Shown: positions 8,567 to 16,873, counted from the stretch's first letter. The stretch: 27,785 nt of DNA from CAYQFQ01 sp964416925 (GCA_964416925.1 CAYQFQ010000009.1:1-27785), one strand, 5' to 3'. Made by a program: numbers and translations. Notes: generated by a model from the letters alone, not told the origin.

Positions 8567-9283
8567 ATGGACAATATAATTAACAAACAACTTTTAGAAA
8601 AATTTAAAAGATTGCCGAAAGAAGTGCAGGCGGCAATTCTTTCTGTAAACCTAAGTGAAAGTCTTCAGAAGATTGTTCGTGATAATAGGTTGCTGATTGA
8701 TCAATCAGGTAAACTAGAGATGGAAGTAATAATTACTCTGCTCGGGCTAGAACCCGTAAGTGACTTTTTAAGAAATATTGCAAAAGAGTTAAATGTTTCA
8801 ACGGAAAAAGCTACACAAATCGCCCAAGATACAGATACTCTCATATTCAAAAATATTAGATCTAGCCTTCAGAGCTTAAATCTAAAGGAAGAAAAAGAAG
8901 ATAGTATTGTAGAAAAGTATGCTGAAGGAGAGACACTTTCCCGAGATCAAGTATTAAATGAAATAGAGAATCCAACAAAAACAATACCTACTTCAAAACC
9001 TAGTATTCCAATACAAAATGTTTCTGTGCAAACAACACCAGTAAGTACTTCTCTTATGAAAGAACCTGAAAATGATATAGTTATAAACAAAGTTATACTT
9101 CCACAAAAAACAGATGGCATCACGATAACAAATTCAGTTGCTGAAAAGAAAGAAATAGAAAATATCCTTGAAGCAAATTTAAAAGGTGCTGTTAGTCTTC
9201 CAAAAGAACAAAAAACAATTGAAGATAAAACGAAATTACCACCAAAGAGCGGGGGAGACCCTTACAGAGAGCCAATAGAATAG
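8567..9283 (+). CDS. Helical protein of the secretion-like cluster, unknown function
   Basis: A 238-residue soluble protein. The first ~105 residues are helical (KFKRLPKEVQAAILSVNLSE, then LLGLEPVSDFLRNIAKELNV), a pattern I associate with short helical modules found repeatedly in Parcubacteria. The remaining ~130 residues are Pro/Ser/Thr/Lys-rich and probably disordered. There is no signal peptide or membrane segment. It starts 2 nt after the VirB6-like gene and is probably translationally coupled, so I infer a cytoplasmic partner or adaptor of that channel. After it comes a hairpin-rich spacer (9284-9438) before prgI. Confidence 0.65.
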   Translation: MDNIINKQLLEKFKRLPKEVQAAILSVNLSESLQKIVRDNRLLIDQSGKLEMEVIITLLGLEPVSDFLRNIAKELNVSTEKATQIAQDTDTLIFKNIRSSLQSLNLKEEKEDSIVEKYAEGETLSRDQVLNEIENPTKTIPTSKPSIPIQNVSVQTTPVSTSLMKEPENDIVINKVILPQKTDGITITNSVAEKKEIENILEANLKGAVSLPKEQKTIEDKTKLPPKSGGDPYREPIE

Positions 9284-9336
9284 ACTGTATTGCTTCACTT
9301 TGTTCACAAAGACAGAAACAAAGAGATAATATCTAG

Positions 9337-9422
9337 GTGTCATTCCCGCCTGCCTGCGCAGACAGGCAAAGACGGGAATCCAGGAAGTTAAGATGGATCC
9401 CAGTTTTCACGCGGATAACAAC
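9337..9422. repeat. Degenerate MITE/REP-like palindromic element upstream of prgI
   Basis: Nested inverted repeats are seen: ATTCCCG (9342-9348) with CGGGAAT (9373-9379), and inside them GCCTG...CAGGC around CTGCGCAG. The outer ends GTCATTCCCG and CGCGGATAAC pair at 7 of 10 positions. It resembles the short GTCATTCCCG-type intergenic elements scattered in many bacterial genomes. The frame is open through it, but the real prgI start is downstream. Confidence 0.65.
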
Positions 9423-9438
9423 AAGAAGGAAAAATACC

Positions 9439-9876
9439 ATGCAACAATATCAAGTTCCACAGTTTATAGAGATAGAGGACAAAATCTTCGGCCCTTTAAC
9501 CTTCAAACAATTTATTTATGTTGTGGGTGGAGCCGGTCTAGCGTTTATAATATATAGATTTGTACCTTTTTCTATTATCGCTTTTCCTCTTATGTTTGGC
9601 GCTATCGCCTTAGCACTAGCACTAGCATTCTACAAAATAAACAATAGATCATTTATATTCGCCATAGAATCAGCATTTTATTATTACATAAATAGCAAAT
9701 TATACATTTGGAAGAAAAAAGAGAAAAAACCAGAAAGAATACCAATTGAACAGAATAAAACACCAAACACAATCTATGTTCCAAAATTAACTGAAAGTAA
9801 ACTTAGAGATTTAACATGGAGTTTGGATATTAACGAAAAGATTAATCCAACAAAAGAAAAAGATAATACACTTTAA
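9439..9876 (+). CDS. PrgI family protein (type IV secretion VirB3-like)
   Basis: PrgI proteins are small membrane proteins encoded next to VirB4-type ATPases in Gram-positive conjugation systems and are thought to occupy the VirB3 position. The N-terminus (VPQFIEIEDKIFGPLTFKQF) is the characteristic PrgI opening. It is followed by two closely spaced transmembrane segments (about residues 22-65) and a basic tail; total 145 residues. ATG 9439 is chosen because it has the only good ribosome-binding site nearby (AAGAAGGA ending 8 nt upstream) and matches the family start. The same frame is open back to 9337, but that translates the palindromic element. The next gene starts 26 nt downstream with its own -10. 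Confidence 0.85.
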   Translation: MQQYQVPQFIEIEDKIFGPLTFKQFIYVVGGAGLAFIIYRFVPFSIIAFPLMFGAIALALALAFYKINNRSFIFAIESAFYYYINSKLYIWKKKEKKPERIPIEQNKTPNTIYVPKLTESKLRDLTWSLDINEKINPTKEKDNTL

Positions 9877-9889
9877 TTATTTTGTAGTG

Positions 9890-9895
9890 TATAAT
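9890..9895 (+). promoter_or_regulatory. -10 element (TATAAT) giving a leaderless TraC-like/VirB4 transcript
   Basis: A perfect TATAAT preceded by TG lies 7 nt before ATG 9903, which puts the expected start of transcription at the start codon. No convincing -35 is visible. Confidence 0.55.
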
Positions 9896-9902
9896 ATCAA
9901 AG

Positions 9903-10541
9903 ATGGCAACAATTAATGCTAAAGCTACACAAGACTTCATACCTGTAAAAGAAGTAAGAGATGGTGTTATGGTTCTTAAAGATGGCTCCATGAGATCTTT
10001 ACTCATGGTTTCTTCAATTAACTTTGCTTTAAAATCTCCAGATGAACAAGATGCTATCATCTATCAATTTCAAAACTTTCTTAACTCTTTAGACTTCTCG
10101 GTACAAATAGTTATTCAATCAAAAGAACTTGATATAAGACCTTACATCGCATTACTTGAAGAAAGATTAAAAAATGAACTTAATGATTTACTTAAAATGC
10201 AAATAAAAGAATACATTCAGTTCGTCAAAGCCTTCGTTGAACAATCTAATATCATGACCAAGACTTTCTTCGCTGTTATACCATATCAACCAACAATATT
10301 AAGTAAAAAAACGTCCTCTTTTTCAAAAAGCAGCTCCGGCCAAATGAATTTAACCAAAACACAAGAACAAAACCGACAATTTGAAGAAAGTAGGACACAG
10401 TTAGAACAAAGAACGAGCGTTATACAGCAGGGGTTAACAAGATGTGGACTCACAACGATACAACTTGGTACAGATGAAATGGTGGAGCTTTTGTATAAAA
10501 CATTTAATCCAGGGGATATGGGCAAAGCAGCTGTTAGATAA
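9903..10541 (+). CDS. TraC/VirB4 N-terminal-domain-like protein
   Basis: This 212-residue protein resembles the N-terminal, non-ATPase part of TraC/VirB4 proteins. It opens with the typical beta-rich stretch (FIPVKEVRDGVMVLKDGSMR, then SLLMVSSINFAL), followed by helices and a Ser/Gln-rich linker. It has no Walker motifs. It ends with TAA at 10539-10541. The next gene, the VirB4 ATPase, begins 6 nt later in the same reading frame, so a single stop codon separates what in many other systems is one polypeptide. I infer that the two products associate at the inner membrane. The boundary is clear; the domain assignment rests on sequence look and context. Confidence 0.72.
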   Translation: MATINAKATQDFIPVKEVRDGVMVLKDGSMRSLLMVSSINFALKSPDEQDAIIYQFQNFLNSLDFSVQIVIQSKELDIRPYIALLEERLKNELNDLLKMQIKEYIQFVKAFVEQSNIMTKTFFAVIPYQPTILSKKTSSFSKSSSGQMNLTKTQEQNRQFEESRTQLEQRTSVIQQGLTRCGLTTIQLGTDEMVELLYKTFNPGDMGKAAVR

Positions 10542-10547
10542 CAATAT

Positions 10548-12365
10548 ATGGGAATATTTGATTTTTTAAAAAATAAAAAGGAAAAAGAACAAGAGTTAAC
10601 ATCGTTTCTTCCTCATGAAATATATCAAGCCGGCGTTCTTGAACTTCAGGATGTTATTGCTCCTTCTGCACTAAAAATAACTCCAAACGAACTTAACCTT
10701 GGTGAAAAAATAGTTAAAACCTTCTTTGTTATTTCTTATCCAAGATTTTTATCTCAAAGCTGGTTCGCGCCTATAATTAACTTAGATAAAATATTCAATG
10801 TTTCTATTTTCATACACCCACTAGACACGACCATAATACTAAAACAATTTCAAAAGAAAGTTGCGGAAGTCCAAAGCCAAATAAACGCCAGAGAAAAGAG
10901 GGGATTAGTGCGTGACCCTCAACTTGATACAGCATATCAAGACCTAGAAGCCCTGAGAGACAACCTGCAACAAGCCCAAGAAAAGCTTTTTGATACCGCA
11001 ATATACATTTCTATATATGGAGACACAGAGGAAGAAGTAGGTAAACTTGAAGCAGAAATAAAATCCATCCTCGAATCAAAGATGATCTATGTTAAACCAG
11101 CCCTATTCCAACAAGAACAAGGCTATAAGAGCGTTCTACCAATAGCCACTGATGAACTAAAAGTCTATTCAAAACTAAATTCTTCACCACTTTCTAGTAT
11201 TTTTCCTTTCGTCTCTTTTGATCTAACACAAGACAAAGGAATTCTTTATGGTATTAATAGACACAACTCAGGTCTAGTTCTCTTTGATAGATTTTCTCTT
11301 GAAAACTACAATTCTATTACCTTCGCAAAGTCTGGTTCAGGTAAATCATACATGTTAAAGCTAGAGATACTCCGAAGTTTGATGTTTGATATTGATGTTA
11401 TGGTCATTGACCCTGAAAAAGAATACGAATTCTTAGCAGAAGCGACCGGAGGTAAGTCATTTAACATTTCGTTAAACTCAAATAGCAATATTAATCCATT
11501 TGATTTACCAACACCTAGAGAAGATGAATCCACTTCAGACGTCTTAAGATCCAACATTATAAACCTTGTCGGATTATTTAGAGTTATGCTTGGTGGTCTT
11601 AGTTCAGAAGAAGATGCCATTATTGATCAAGCAATATCAGAGACTTATGCACTGAAAGATATTACACCAGATTCAGATTTTTCAAATGTTGAACCACCAC
11701 TCTTATCAGACTTTGAACTAGTCTTATCTGGTATGCAGGGAGCAGAGAGTCTTGTGCAAAAGCTTTCAAAATACACCAGGGGTACTTGGTCAGGCTTCTT
11801 AAATAGACCAACGAACGTTAATATCAACCAAAAGTTCATCGTTTTCTCTATTAGAGACATGGAAGACGAGCTTAAACCAGTAGCTATGTATCTTATTACA
11901 AGGTATATATGGAATGCCGTCCGAAGAAACAAGAAAAAAAGGTTACTTGTTGTTGATGAGGCTTGGTGGATGATGAAATCTGAAGATACTGCATCTTTCT
12001 TGTTCTCTATGGCAAAAAGAGGAAGAAAATACTACTTGGCACTTGCCACAATCACTCAAGACGTGGAGGACTTTATCAAATCTCCTTATGGACAACCAAT
12101 TGTTTCAAACTCTTCTATTCAAATACTTCTTAAACAATCACCATCTGTTGTTGATAATCTACAAAAAGTATTTAATCTTACAGACGAAGAAAAATTCCTT
12201 TTGCTTGAATCTGGAGTAGGAGAGGGGATATTCTTCGTGGGCCAAAAACACGTCGCCATAAAGGTTACAGCATCTTACACAGAAGACCAGATTATTACCT
12301 CAGACCCTTCACAAATCCTTGCAATTAAAAGAGCAAAAGAAGAACTGAAGGCATCTTCGTTATAG
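10548..12365 (+). CDS. VirB4/TraC-family secretion ATPase
   Basis: VirB4 is the universal ATPase of type IV secretion systems, energising substrate transfer and pilus assembly at the cytoplasmic membrane. The 605-residue product carries Walker A AKSGSGKS (260-267) with Ala in place of the usual first Gly, the linked VMVIDPEKEYEFLA segment, the SNINPFDL motif, and Walker B RLLVVDEAWW (D470-E471). QDVEDFIKSPYG and the downstream helices also fit the family. Residues 1-230 contain an amphipathic helical region (about 96-180). No signal peptide is seen. It follows the TraC-like gene in the same frame after one stop codon. No VirD4 coupling ATPase or relaxase is present in the window. Confidence 0.92.
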   Translation: MGIFDFLKNKKEKEQELTSFLPHEIYQAGVLELQDVIAPSALKITPNELNLGEKIVKTFFVISYPRFLSQSWFAPIINLDKIFNVSIFIHPLDTTIILKQFQKKVAEVQSQINAREKRGLVRDPQLDTAYQDLEALRDNLQQAQEKLFDTAIYISIYGDTEEEVGKLEAEIKSILESKMIYVKPALFQQEQGYKSVLPIATDELKVYSKLNSSPLSSIFPFVSFDLTQDKGILYGINRHNSGLVLFDRFSLENYNSITFAKSGSGKSYMLKLEILRSLMFDIDVMVIDPEKEYEFLAEATGGKSFNISLNSNSNINPFDLPTPREDESTSDVLRSNIINLVGLFRVMLGGLSSEEDAIIDQAISETYALKDITPDSDFSNVEPPLLSDFELVLSGMQGAESLVQKLSKYTRGTWSGFLNRPTNVNINQKFIVFSIRDMEDELKPVAMYLITRYIWNAVRRNKKKRLLVVDEAWWMMKSEDTASFLFSMAKRGRKYYLALATITQDVEDFIKSPYGQPIVSNSSIQILLKQSPSVVDNLQKVFNLTDEEKFLLLESGVGEGIFFVGQKHVAIKVTASYTEDQIITSDPSQILAIKRAKEELKASSL

Positions 12366-12393
12366 TTTGTAATTTCTTGCAAGAAAAGTTTTG

Positions 12394-12402
12394 TGTTATA
12401 AT
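12394..12402 (+). promoter_or_regulatory. Extended -10 promoter (TGTTATAAT), leaderless start
   Basis: TGTTATAAT ends 7 nt before ATG 12410. The nine bases match the motif before the VirB6-like gene, within a shared stretch TTGTGTTATAATT. This spacing decides the start at 12410 rather than the in-frame TTG at 12377. Confidence 0.6.
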
Positions 12403-12409
12403 TTATACA

Positions 12410-13417
12410 ATGATTAAAGTTGAAATCAAAAAACTTTTATGTATTTCCGTACTATTAGTTTCCTTTTGTATATTTGGAATATCAAATGATGTTTCTTCAC
12501 AAGCTATGGGAAATTATGGTCCACAAATATCTGTAAATCCTTCAAATCCTAGCTATGGACAAACAGTAACGGCAAGTATTGATTCAACTTCAGTAAATCT
12601 AGATAGCTCAGTTATTGTTTGGCAGGTAAATGGTATTACAAAGAAACAAGGTGAGGGAGAGAAATCATTTTCTTTTCAAACAGACAAAAGTGGAAATGTT
12701 TCTCTGATAAAAGTTAATGTGACTGACCAACAAGGTAATACATATGAAGACATTTATGAAGTAGCGCCATCAGAAGTCGACCTTATAATTGAACCTGGCA
12801 CACTTGTTCCACCTTTCTATATGGGACGTTCAGCTTTTGTCCCACAAGGAACAACCAAGATTATCGCCATGACGAATATTTTGTCTGGAGGAAGAAAAGT
12901 TTCAAATAATAACCTAAGCTTTAAATGGAAAAAGAATGGTGTTGTATTGTCTGATGCATCAGGAAAGGGAAAAGACACATTTGAAGTAAGCGGTTCTGTC
13001 CCAATAAAAAATATCGAAGTTGACCTTGAGGTCTATGACGCCAAATCAAATCTTGTGGGCAGAAAAAGCACAACAATAACACCATTTAATACCAATGTTG
13101 TTTTATATCAAAACAGTGCCCTTTACGGAAAACTTTTTAATAACGCCTTAGTTGGAACAAGAAACATAAGCTCACTAGAAGAAATTTCCATTGTTGCTTA
13201 TCCTTTATTTTTTAATATAAACAATGCGATTACAAACGAAATTACATACAAATGGTACGTCGACAGCAAGAGAGTGGCAACCGAAGGAGCTGTTAATTCA
13301 CTCCTTTTGAGACAGACAGGCGGAAAGGGAAGTGCATCAATCAACCTAAAGATAGAAGGTGTTACTCGGATATTCCAATATGGTTCAAATGGTTTTAATT
13401 TAATGTTTGGTGAGTAA
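12410..13417 (+). CDS. Secreted Ig-like-fold protein of the secretion-like cluster
   Basis: A 335-residue protein with a signal peptide (about 1-30, KKLLCISVLLVSFCIFGI, cleavage near SSQA). The mature part begins with an Ig/PKD-like strand pattern (ISVNPSNPSYGQTVTASI, then VIVWQVNG and SLIKVNVTDQQGNTY). Further segments such as NLSFKWKKNGVVLSDASG and ITYKWYVDSKRV suggest two or three beta-sandwich domains. I see no catalytic motif. The leaderless-type promoter directly upstream fixes the start. It lies between virB4 and the VirB2-like pilin gene, so I infer a cell-surface structural or adhesive part of the apparatus. Confidence 0.68.
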   Translation: MIKVEIKKLLCISVLLVSFCIFGISNDVSSQAMGNYGPQISVNPSNPSYGQTVTASIDSTSVNLDSSVIVWQVNGITKKQGEGEKSFSFQTDKSGNVSLIKVNVTDQQGNTYEDIYEVAPSEVDLIIEPGTLVPPFYMGRSAFVPQGTTKIIAMTNILSGGRKVSNNNLSFKWKKNGVVLSDASGKGKDTFEVSGSVPIKNIEVDLEVYDAKSNLVGRKSTTITPFNTNVVLYQNSALYGKLFNNALVGTRNISSLEEISIVAYPLFFNINNAITNEITYKWYVDSKRVATEGAVNSLLLRQTGGKGSASINLKIEGVTRIFQYGSNGFNLMFGE

Positions 13418-13449
13418 TTGATTGGGAAAAGAAGTTAATAAAATTTGTT

Positions 13450-13857
13450 ATGAATATAAAAAATTATAAATCAGTTTGGATGAAGAAATCTTTTTTTATT
13501 AGTTTTATACTAACAATATTACTTTCAAGTTGTCTGTTTTATACAATATCTGTTTCTGCCGCCACCCGTGAATTTATACCTCTCGAGCGTGGAGCACCAT
13601 GGGAAGGCAGTATAGACGTAAACAATCCTAGCAAATTTTTTCAAAGTGTTTTTAATACTTTACTCGCCATAGCAGCAACCCTTGCAGTAATCATGATAAT
13701 GTATGGTGGAGTTGTTTATATGACCACAGATGCTTGGACTAAAAAGGATGAGGCAAAGGGTATAATCTGGAACGCAATTCAAGGCCTTGTCCTTGCTCTT
13801 GTCTCATATCTAATCCTATATACAATTAATCCAGAAATTTTAAATGTTAGAATTTAA
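13450..13857 (+). CDS. VirB2/TrbC-like pilin
   Basis: VirB2-type pilins are small proteins with a long signal peptide and two hydrophobic helices joined by a short polar loop. This 135-residue product fits: signal peptide to about SVSAA (residue ~38), then helices around FNTLLAIAATLAVIMIMYGG and IQGLVLALVSYLILYTI, with the loop TTDAWTKKDEAKG between them. The pattern MYGGVVYMTT...DEAKGIIWNA is what CPR 'pilin' genes show next to VirB4/PrgI. An alternative start is the Met at residue 11 (13480, MKKSFF). The next gene begins 12 nt downstream. I infer the subunit of a pilus or channel. Confidence 0.8.
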   Translation: MNIKNYKSVWMKKSFFISFILTILLSSCLFYTISVSAATREFIPLERGAPWEGSIDVNNPSKFFQSVFNTLLAIAATLAVIMIMYGGVVYMTTDAWTKKDEAKGIIWNAIQGLVLALVSYLILYTINPEILNVRI

Positions 13858-13869
13858 CACCAAACAGAG

Positions 13870-15166
13870 ATGAATATATCCAAAAAAACAGGCATAATAT
13901 TGATCTTAGCAGGAGTATTGCTTCTAATTGGTATATTTCTATATTTTTATATATCACCAAGCGGGTCCACTGGAGTAACAACCACTTCAACCACAACTTC
14001 AAAGACCCCATTTGGAGACACATCAAAACCAAGTGTTACAACACCTGATGTAACAGATAAATTTGGAACAAGCACACAAACAGCATCAGACTCGAAAGCG
14101 GAAACATTAAGGCAGATATTTTCAGAACCTGTGTCTGGTTCAGTTGTCTTCACAAAAAACAAAGACTCAGTTGTAAGATTTGTTGAAAGAAGCAATGCAA
14201 ACATTTATGAGATAAGAAAAGATTCTTCTCAAGTAATACGCCTAACAAATAAGACAATACCAAAAATACAAGAAGCTATATTCGACAAAGCAGGGAACAG
14301 CCTAGTGTTTAGATACTTAGATGAAAACAAAATAGATCAAATAGACAGTTTCACAGCAAAAATTAAACTATCAACATCAACTTCGAATGAATTTTTTGGT
14401 GATATTACTGGAACATTTCTTCCAGTAAACATTCCTGCTCTAGTAACGAACCCATCTTCTGGAAAAATAGCTTACTTGCAAAACAAATTAACAGGTGATG
14501 GTAAATACATTTATACAGCAAACTCAGATGGCTCTGGTAAAACTCAGATTGCTGATATCCCTCTTTCAGAGATCAACATAAGTTGGCCAAAAGAAAATAC
14601 TATTGCTGTTATTACAAAGCCTTCTTCTAAATATGCGGGTTTTCTATACTTCATTAATACAGGTGATGGAATTATGAGAAAAATAATGGGTGATGTTTGG
14701 GGATTAAACACAATGGTTAATTTGGCGGCAAATAAGATAGTTTATTCTAAGATAGTAAGGTCAGAACCTGTAATAAGTTATTATGATATAACCACAAATA
14801 CCAATAGCAACCTTCAAATCAAAACTCTTTCTGATATCGATTCTGTTTCAATTAATTACCCTATTTTTGNNNNNNNNNNCTGATAAATGCGTCTGGGGCA
14901 AACTGGATTCTCAAGTTATATACTGTGCGGTGCCATCATCATTACCAGCAGGGGAATATCCCGACAATTGGTACCAAGGTTTAGTTTCGTTTAGCGATAA
15001 CATTTGGAAAATTGATCTTGAAACAGGTAAGAGCACAATAATATACGACATAGTGGCAGATAGCCTCTCAATTGACGCTATGAGCCTCTCTATAAGTGAT
15101 AAAGATGACTTCTTGGTGTTTACCAACAAAACTGATTTGTCTCTCTGGGGATTGATTATGAAGTAA
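13870..15166 (+). CDS. Membrane-anchored beta-propeller-like (TolB/WD40-type) protein, interrupted by an N gap
   Basis: It has an N-terminal anchor (IILILAGVLLLIGIFLYFYI, about residues 9-30), then a Ser/Thr-rich linker (about 31-80). A region of repeated strand patterns follows, such as SGKIAYLQNK, YTANSDGSGKTQIADI and AGFLYFINTGDG, typical of TolB-like propeller blades. Ten Ns at 14870-14879 split it into two frames. Joining the flanks directly (TTTTTG to CTGATAAA) keeps one frame and reads IFADKCVWGK, giving 428 residues, so nothing appears to be missing. It is the last gene of the secretion-like run and is followed by a strong terminator. Function is unknown; an envelope scaffold is an inference from fold and position. 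Confidence 0.72.
14870..14879. other. Assembly gap (10 N) inside the beta-propeller gene
   Basis: The reading frames on both sides fuse exactly when the ten Ns are deleted, so this is probably a zero-length gap. Confidence 0.8.
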
Positions 15167-15177
15167 GATTTAAAAAA

Positions 15178-15220
15178 AATAAAAAGAGGGGTTTCGCTTT
15201 GCGAAACCCCTCTTTTTATT
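15178..15220. terminator. Strong bidirectional terminator hairpin
   Basis: A perfect 20-bp stem (15178-15197 with 15201-15220) with a 3-nt loop, A-rich on the left and T-rich on the right. It can terminate the secretion-like cluster on the plus strand and jag on the minus strand. Confidence 0.9.
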
Positions 15221-15223
15221 TTC

Positions 15224-15264
15224 CTTATACCCGCCTCTTCGGCGGGTCGCCGAAGAGGCGACTA
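15224..15264 (-). repeat. 41-nt hairpin repeat, copy A, beginning at the jag stop codon
   Basis: Identical over 41 nt to 24772-24812. It contains a 13-bp perfect inverted repeat, CGCCTCTTCGGCG (15232-15244) and CGCCGAAGAGGCG (15248-15260), around a GGT loop. Read on the minus strand, it begins with the TAG stop codon of jag. Confidence 0.9.
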
Positions 15265-15723
15265 CTCAACGTATTTAATTACAACCCTCCTATTTTTACC
15301 TTCACCAGTTGATTCTGTCTTTATTCCACTTTGTCCACCAAGAATATCGTGAACAATCAGTCTCTCGTATGAAGACATTGGCTCTAATTCAATGTTTGAC
15401 TTCAAATCTCTAGCTCTATTGGCCAAAATCAAAGCTTTATTCTTAAGCCTCTCTACAATACTTGATTGGTAATCATTAACATCTACTGAAAAGACTTTGG
15501 ACTCATCGCCTTCGACACCCTTCATGGCCATTCTTTTAATTAAATGACTCAAAGAAAAGAAAGTATCACCCCTATCACCAATTAGAAGACCAGATTCATT
15601 AGTTTTAATAGCAAAAACTGTCCTCTGTGTAATATCGTCTTGTTTTATCTCTATACTATTGAAAGAAACCCCCATACTACTGAGTAGTTCAGATATCAAA
15701 GCCTTAATTTGTTCGTTGTTCAT
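15262..15723 (-). CDS. khpB/jag: RNA-binding protein Jag/KhpB (KH and R3H domains)
   Basis: KhpB is a cytoplasmic RNA-binding protein, linked in Firmicutes to cell elongation and division and commonly encoded next to yidC. The 153-residue product shows a KH domain with the GxxG-type loop (LLIGDRGDTFFSLSHLI, about residues 46-62) and a C-terminal R3H domain (EPMSSYERLIVHDIL, then TESTGEGKNRRVVIKY). The N-terminal Jag domain of longer homologues is reduced to a short ~25-residue segment. Its start overlaps the end of yidC by 20 nt, indicating translational coupling. The TAG stop is the first triplet of the 41-nt hairpin repeat. Confidence 0.88.
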   Translation of the reverse strand: MNNEQIKALISELLSSMGVSFNSIEIKQDDITQRTVFAIKTNESGLLIGDRGDTFFSLSHLIKRMAMKGVEGDESKVFSVDVNDYQSSIVERLKNKALILANRARDLKSNIELEPMSSYERLIVHDILGGQSGIKTESTGEGKNRRVVIKYVE

Positions 15724-16459
15724 TTTCTTGTTTGTTAAGTTTTCTCTCCATTATGTACTCCTGAACAATTGAAAACACATTGCTCGTGATTAAATACAAA
15801 GATACAACAATCGGGAAGCTTCTTGCAACTATAAATATCATAAAGGGCATAACAAACTTCATTTGTACACCCATACTTTTCGCCAATTCATCTTTAAAGC
15901 TAGGTTTTTCGCCATTATTAACAACTACAGGCTTTGCATTTTTCTTTGTAGAAAGCCATATTTGTACAAACTGAGTCAATCCAGCAATAAGAGCAATGAT
16001 TGTACTCTTGGCAGCAACGTCAATTCCGAAAAACAACATATTTACACTTTCTGGCACCCTCACAAAAGAATAGAGTAACTCTGTGTTAATTTCTGGCAGT
16101 CCACCATTTAAGAAAACAGCATAGAGGGCCCAAAGAATCGGTAATTGTATTATTAGAAGTAATATACCAGAAAAAGGATTGATTCCTTTAGTCTTGTAGA
16201 CCTCCATTACTTTTTGAGCCTGTAACTGTTTGTCGTCTTTGTATTTAAGTTTTATAGCGTCAAGTTCTGGCTCGATTTTCTTCATCTCTAGCTGAGTTCT
16301 GACCGACTTCTGAGAAATAGGGAAGAGTATAAAACGAATAAGAATTGTAAACAATATAACCGCCACGCCCACGTTAATCCATGGGATGTATGATAGAAAA
16401 ATAATGAGTCCATTATACAAGGGCTCATAGAAAATTGTGTTGTATAGGAAACTGAACAT
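15704..16459 (-). CDS. yidC: Membrane protein insertase YidC/Oxa1
   Basis: YidC inserts and folds membrane proteins, alone or with SecYEG. The 251-residue protein is of the short type without the large periplasmic P1 domain. Motifs seen: IPWINVGVAVILFTILIRF with a conserved Arg in the first core helix, the cytoplasmic hairpin MKKIEPELDAIKLKYKDD, PFSGILLLIIQLPILWALY, and the last helices KFVMPFMIFIVARSFPIVVS and LYLITSNVFSIVQEYIM. It lies in the conserved rpmH-rnpA-yidC-jag order on the minus strand, 47 nt after rnpA, and overlaps jag by 20 nt. Confidence 0.95.
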   Translation of the reverse strand: MFSFLYNTIFYEPLYNGLIIFLSYIPWINVGVAVILFTILIRFILFPISQKSVRTQLEMKKIEPELDAIKLKYKDDKQLQAQKVMEVYKTKGINPFSGILLLIIQLPILWALYAVFLNGGLPEINTELLYSFVRVPESVNMLFFGIDVAAKSTIIALIAGLTQFVQIWLSTKKNAKPVVVNNGEKPSFKDELAKSMGVQMKFVMPFMIFIVARSFPIVVSLYLITSNVFSIVQEYIMERKLNKQENEQRTN

Positions 16460-16506
16460 TACTAAGAGATTCTACCGGAAAACACATTAAAACTCAAGTC
16501 AAAAGT

Positions 16507-16833
16507 TTACTCTAAAACAATTCCTTCTACCTGTCCTTTTATTGCTAGAATATCCTTTTTATCAAAGGTTTTTTTAACAAAAAAAGCGAAATCTGTTTGT
16601 TTCTTAAATCTATTTTTTTCTAGTTTATCTAGAACGGCCCAAAACCTTCTCTTTAAAAGATGCCTGCCAACCGACGTCTTTTCTACCTTTTTACTGACAA
16701 TTACAGCAAAACGAATGTTTTTTAGCTTATTAGTTTGCGATTTTACATAGAAAAAATCATAATTTGGCCCTTTGCCAAATCTTGTTACTTGTTCCATATC
16801 TTCTTTTGTAACTCTGAATTTTCTAGATAACAT
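16507..16833 (-). CDS. rnpA: Ribonuclease P protein component
   Basis: RnpA is the basic protein subunit that helps RNase P RNA bind pre-tRNA 5' leaders. The 108-residue product shows the family order: N-terminal RKFRVTKEDMEQV, central IRFAVIVSKKVEKTSVGR, and the signature basic helix HLLKRRFWAVLDKL, which corresponds to the RNR motif, followed by DFAFFVKK. The ATG (complement of 16831-16833) directly abuts a hairpin with the 16-nt conserved loop. The spacer to rpmH is 144 nt and is filled by a composite palindromic element, longer than is usual for this gene pair. RNase P RNA itself was not found in the window. Confidence 0.9.
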   Translation of the reverse strand: MLSRKFRVTKEDMEQVTRFGKGPNYDFFYVKSQTNKLKNIRFAVIVSKKVEKTSVGRHLLKRRFWAVLDKLEKNRFKKQTDFAFFVKKTFDKKDILAIKGQVEGIVLE

Positions 16834-16836
16834 GAT

Positions 16837-16870
16837 TGATTTTAAAGAAGCAAAGCGACTATTGAAATCA
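16837..16870 (+). repeat. 16-nt-loop hairpin, copy b
   Basis: The stem TGATTTTAA/TTGAAATCA (16837-16845 with 16862-16870) is 9 bp with one T-G wobble. The loop is AGAAGCAAAGCGACTA (16846-16861, 16 nt) and matches the loops of the other two copies at 11 invariant positions. It lies 3 nt from the rnpA start codon, on the opposite strand. Confidence 0.75.
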
Positions 16871-16873
16871 TCA

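Noticed and set aside
9287..9320. A fourth degenerate copy of the 16-nt loop motif (AGTGAAGCAATAC on the minus strand)
   Set aside because: Only about 10 of 16 positions fit, and no stem closes a 16-nt loop.
9337..9438. N-terminal extension of prgI (MSFPPACADRQRR...)
   Set aside because: It translates the palindromic element. The family start and the ribosome-binding site both point to 9439.
15258..15264. GCGACTA in the 41-nt repeats as another copy of the conserved-loop hairpin
   Set aside because: The heptamer is shared, but the 16 nt ending there are not enclosed by a complementary stem; the repeat has its own different hairpin.
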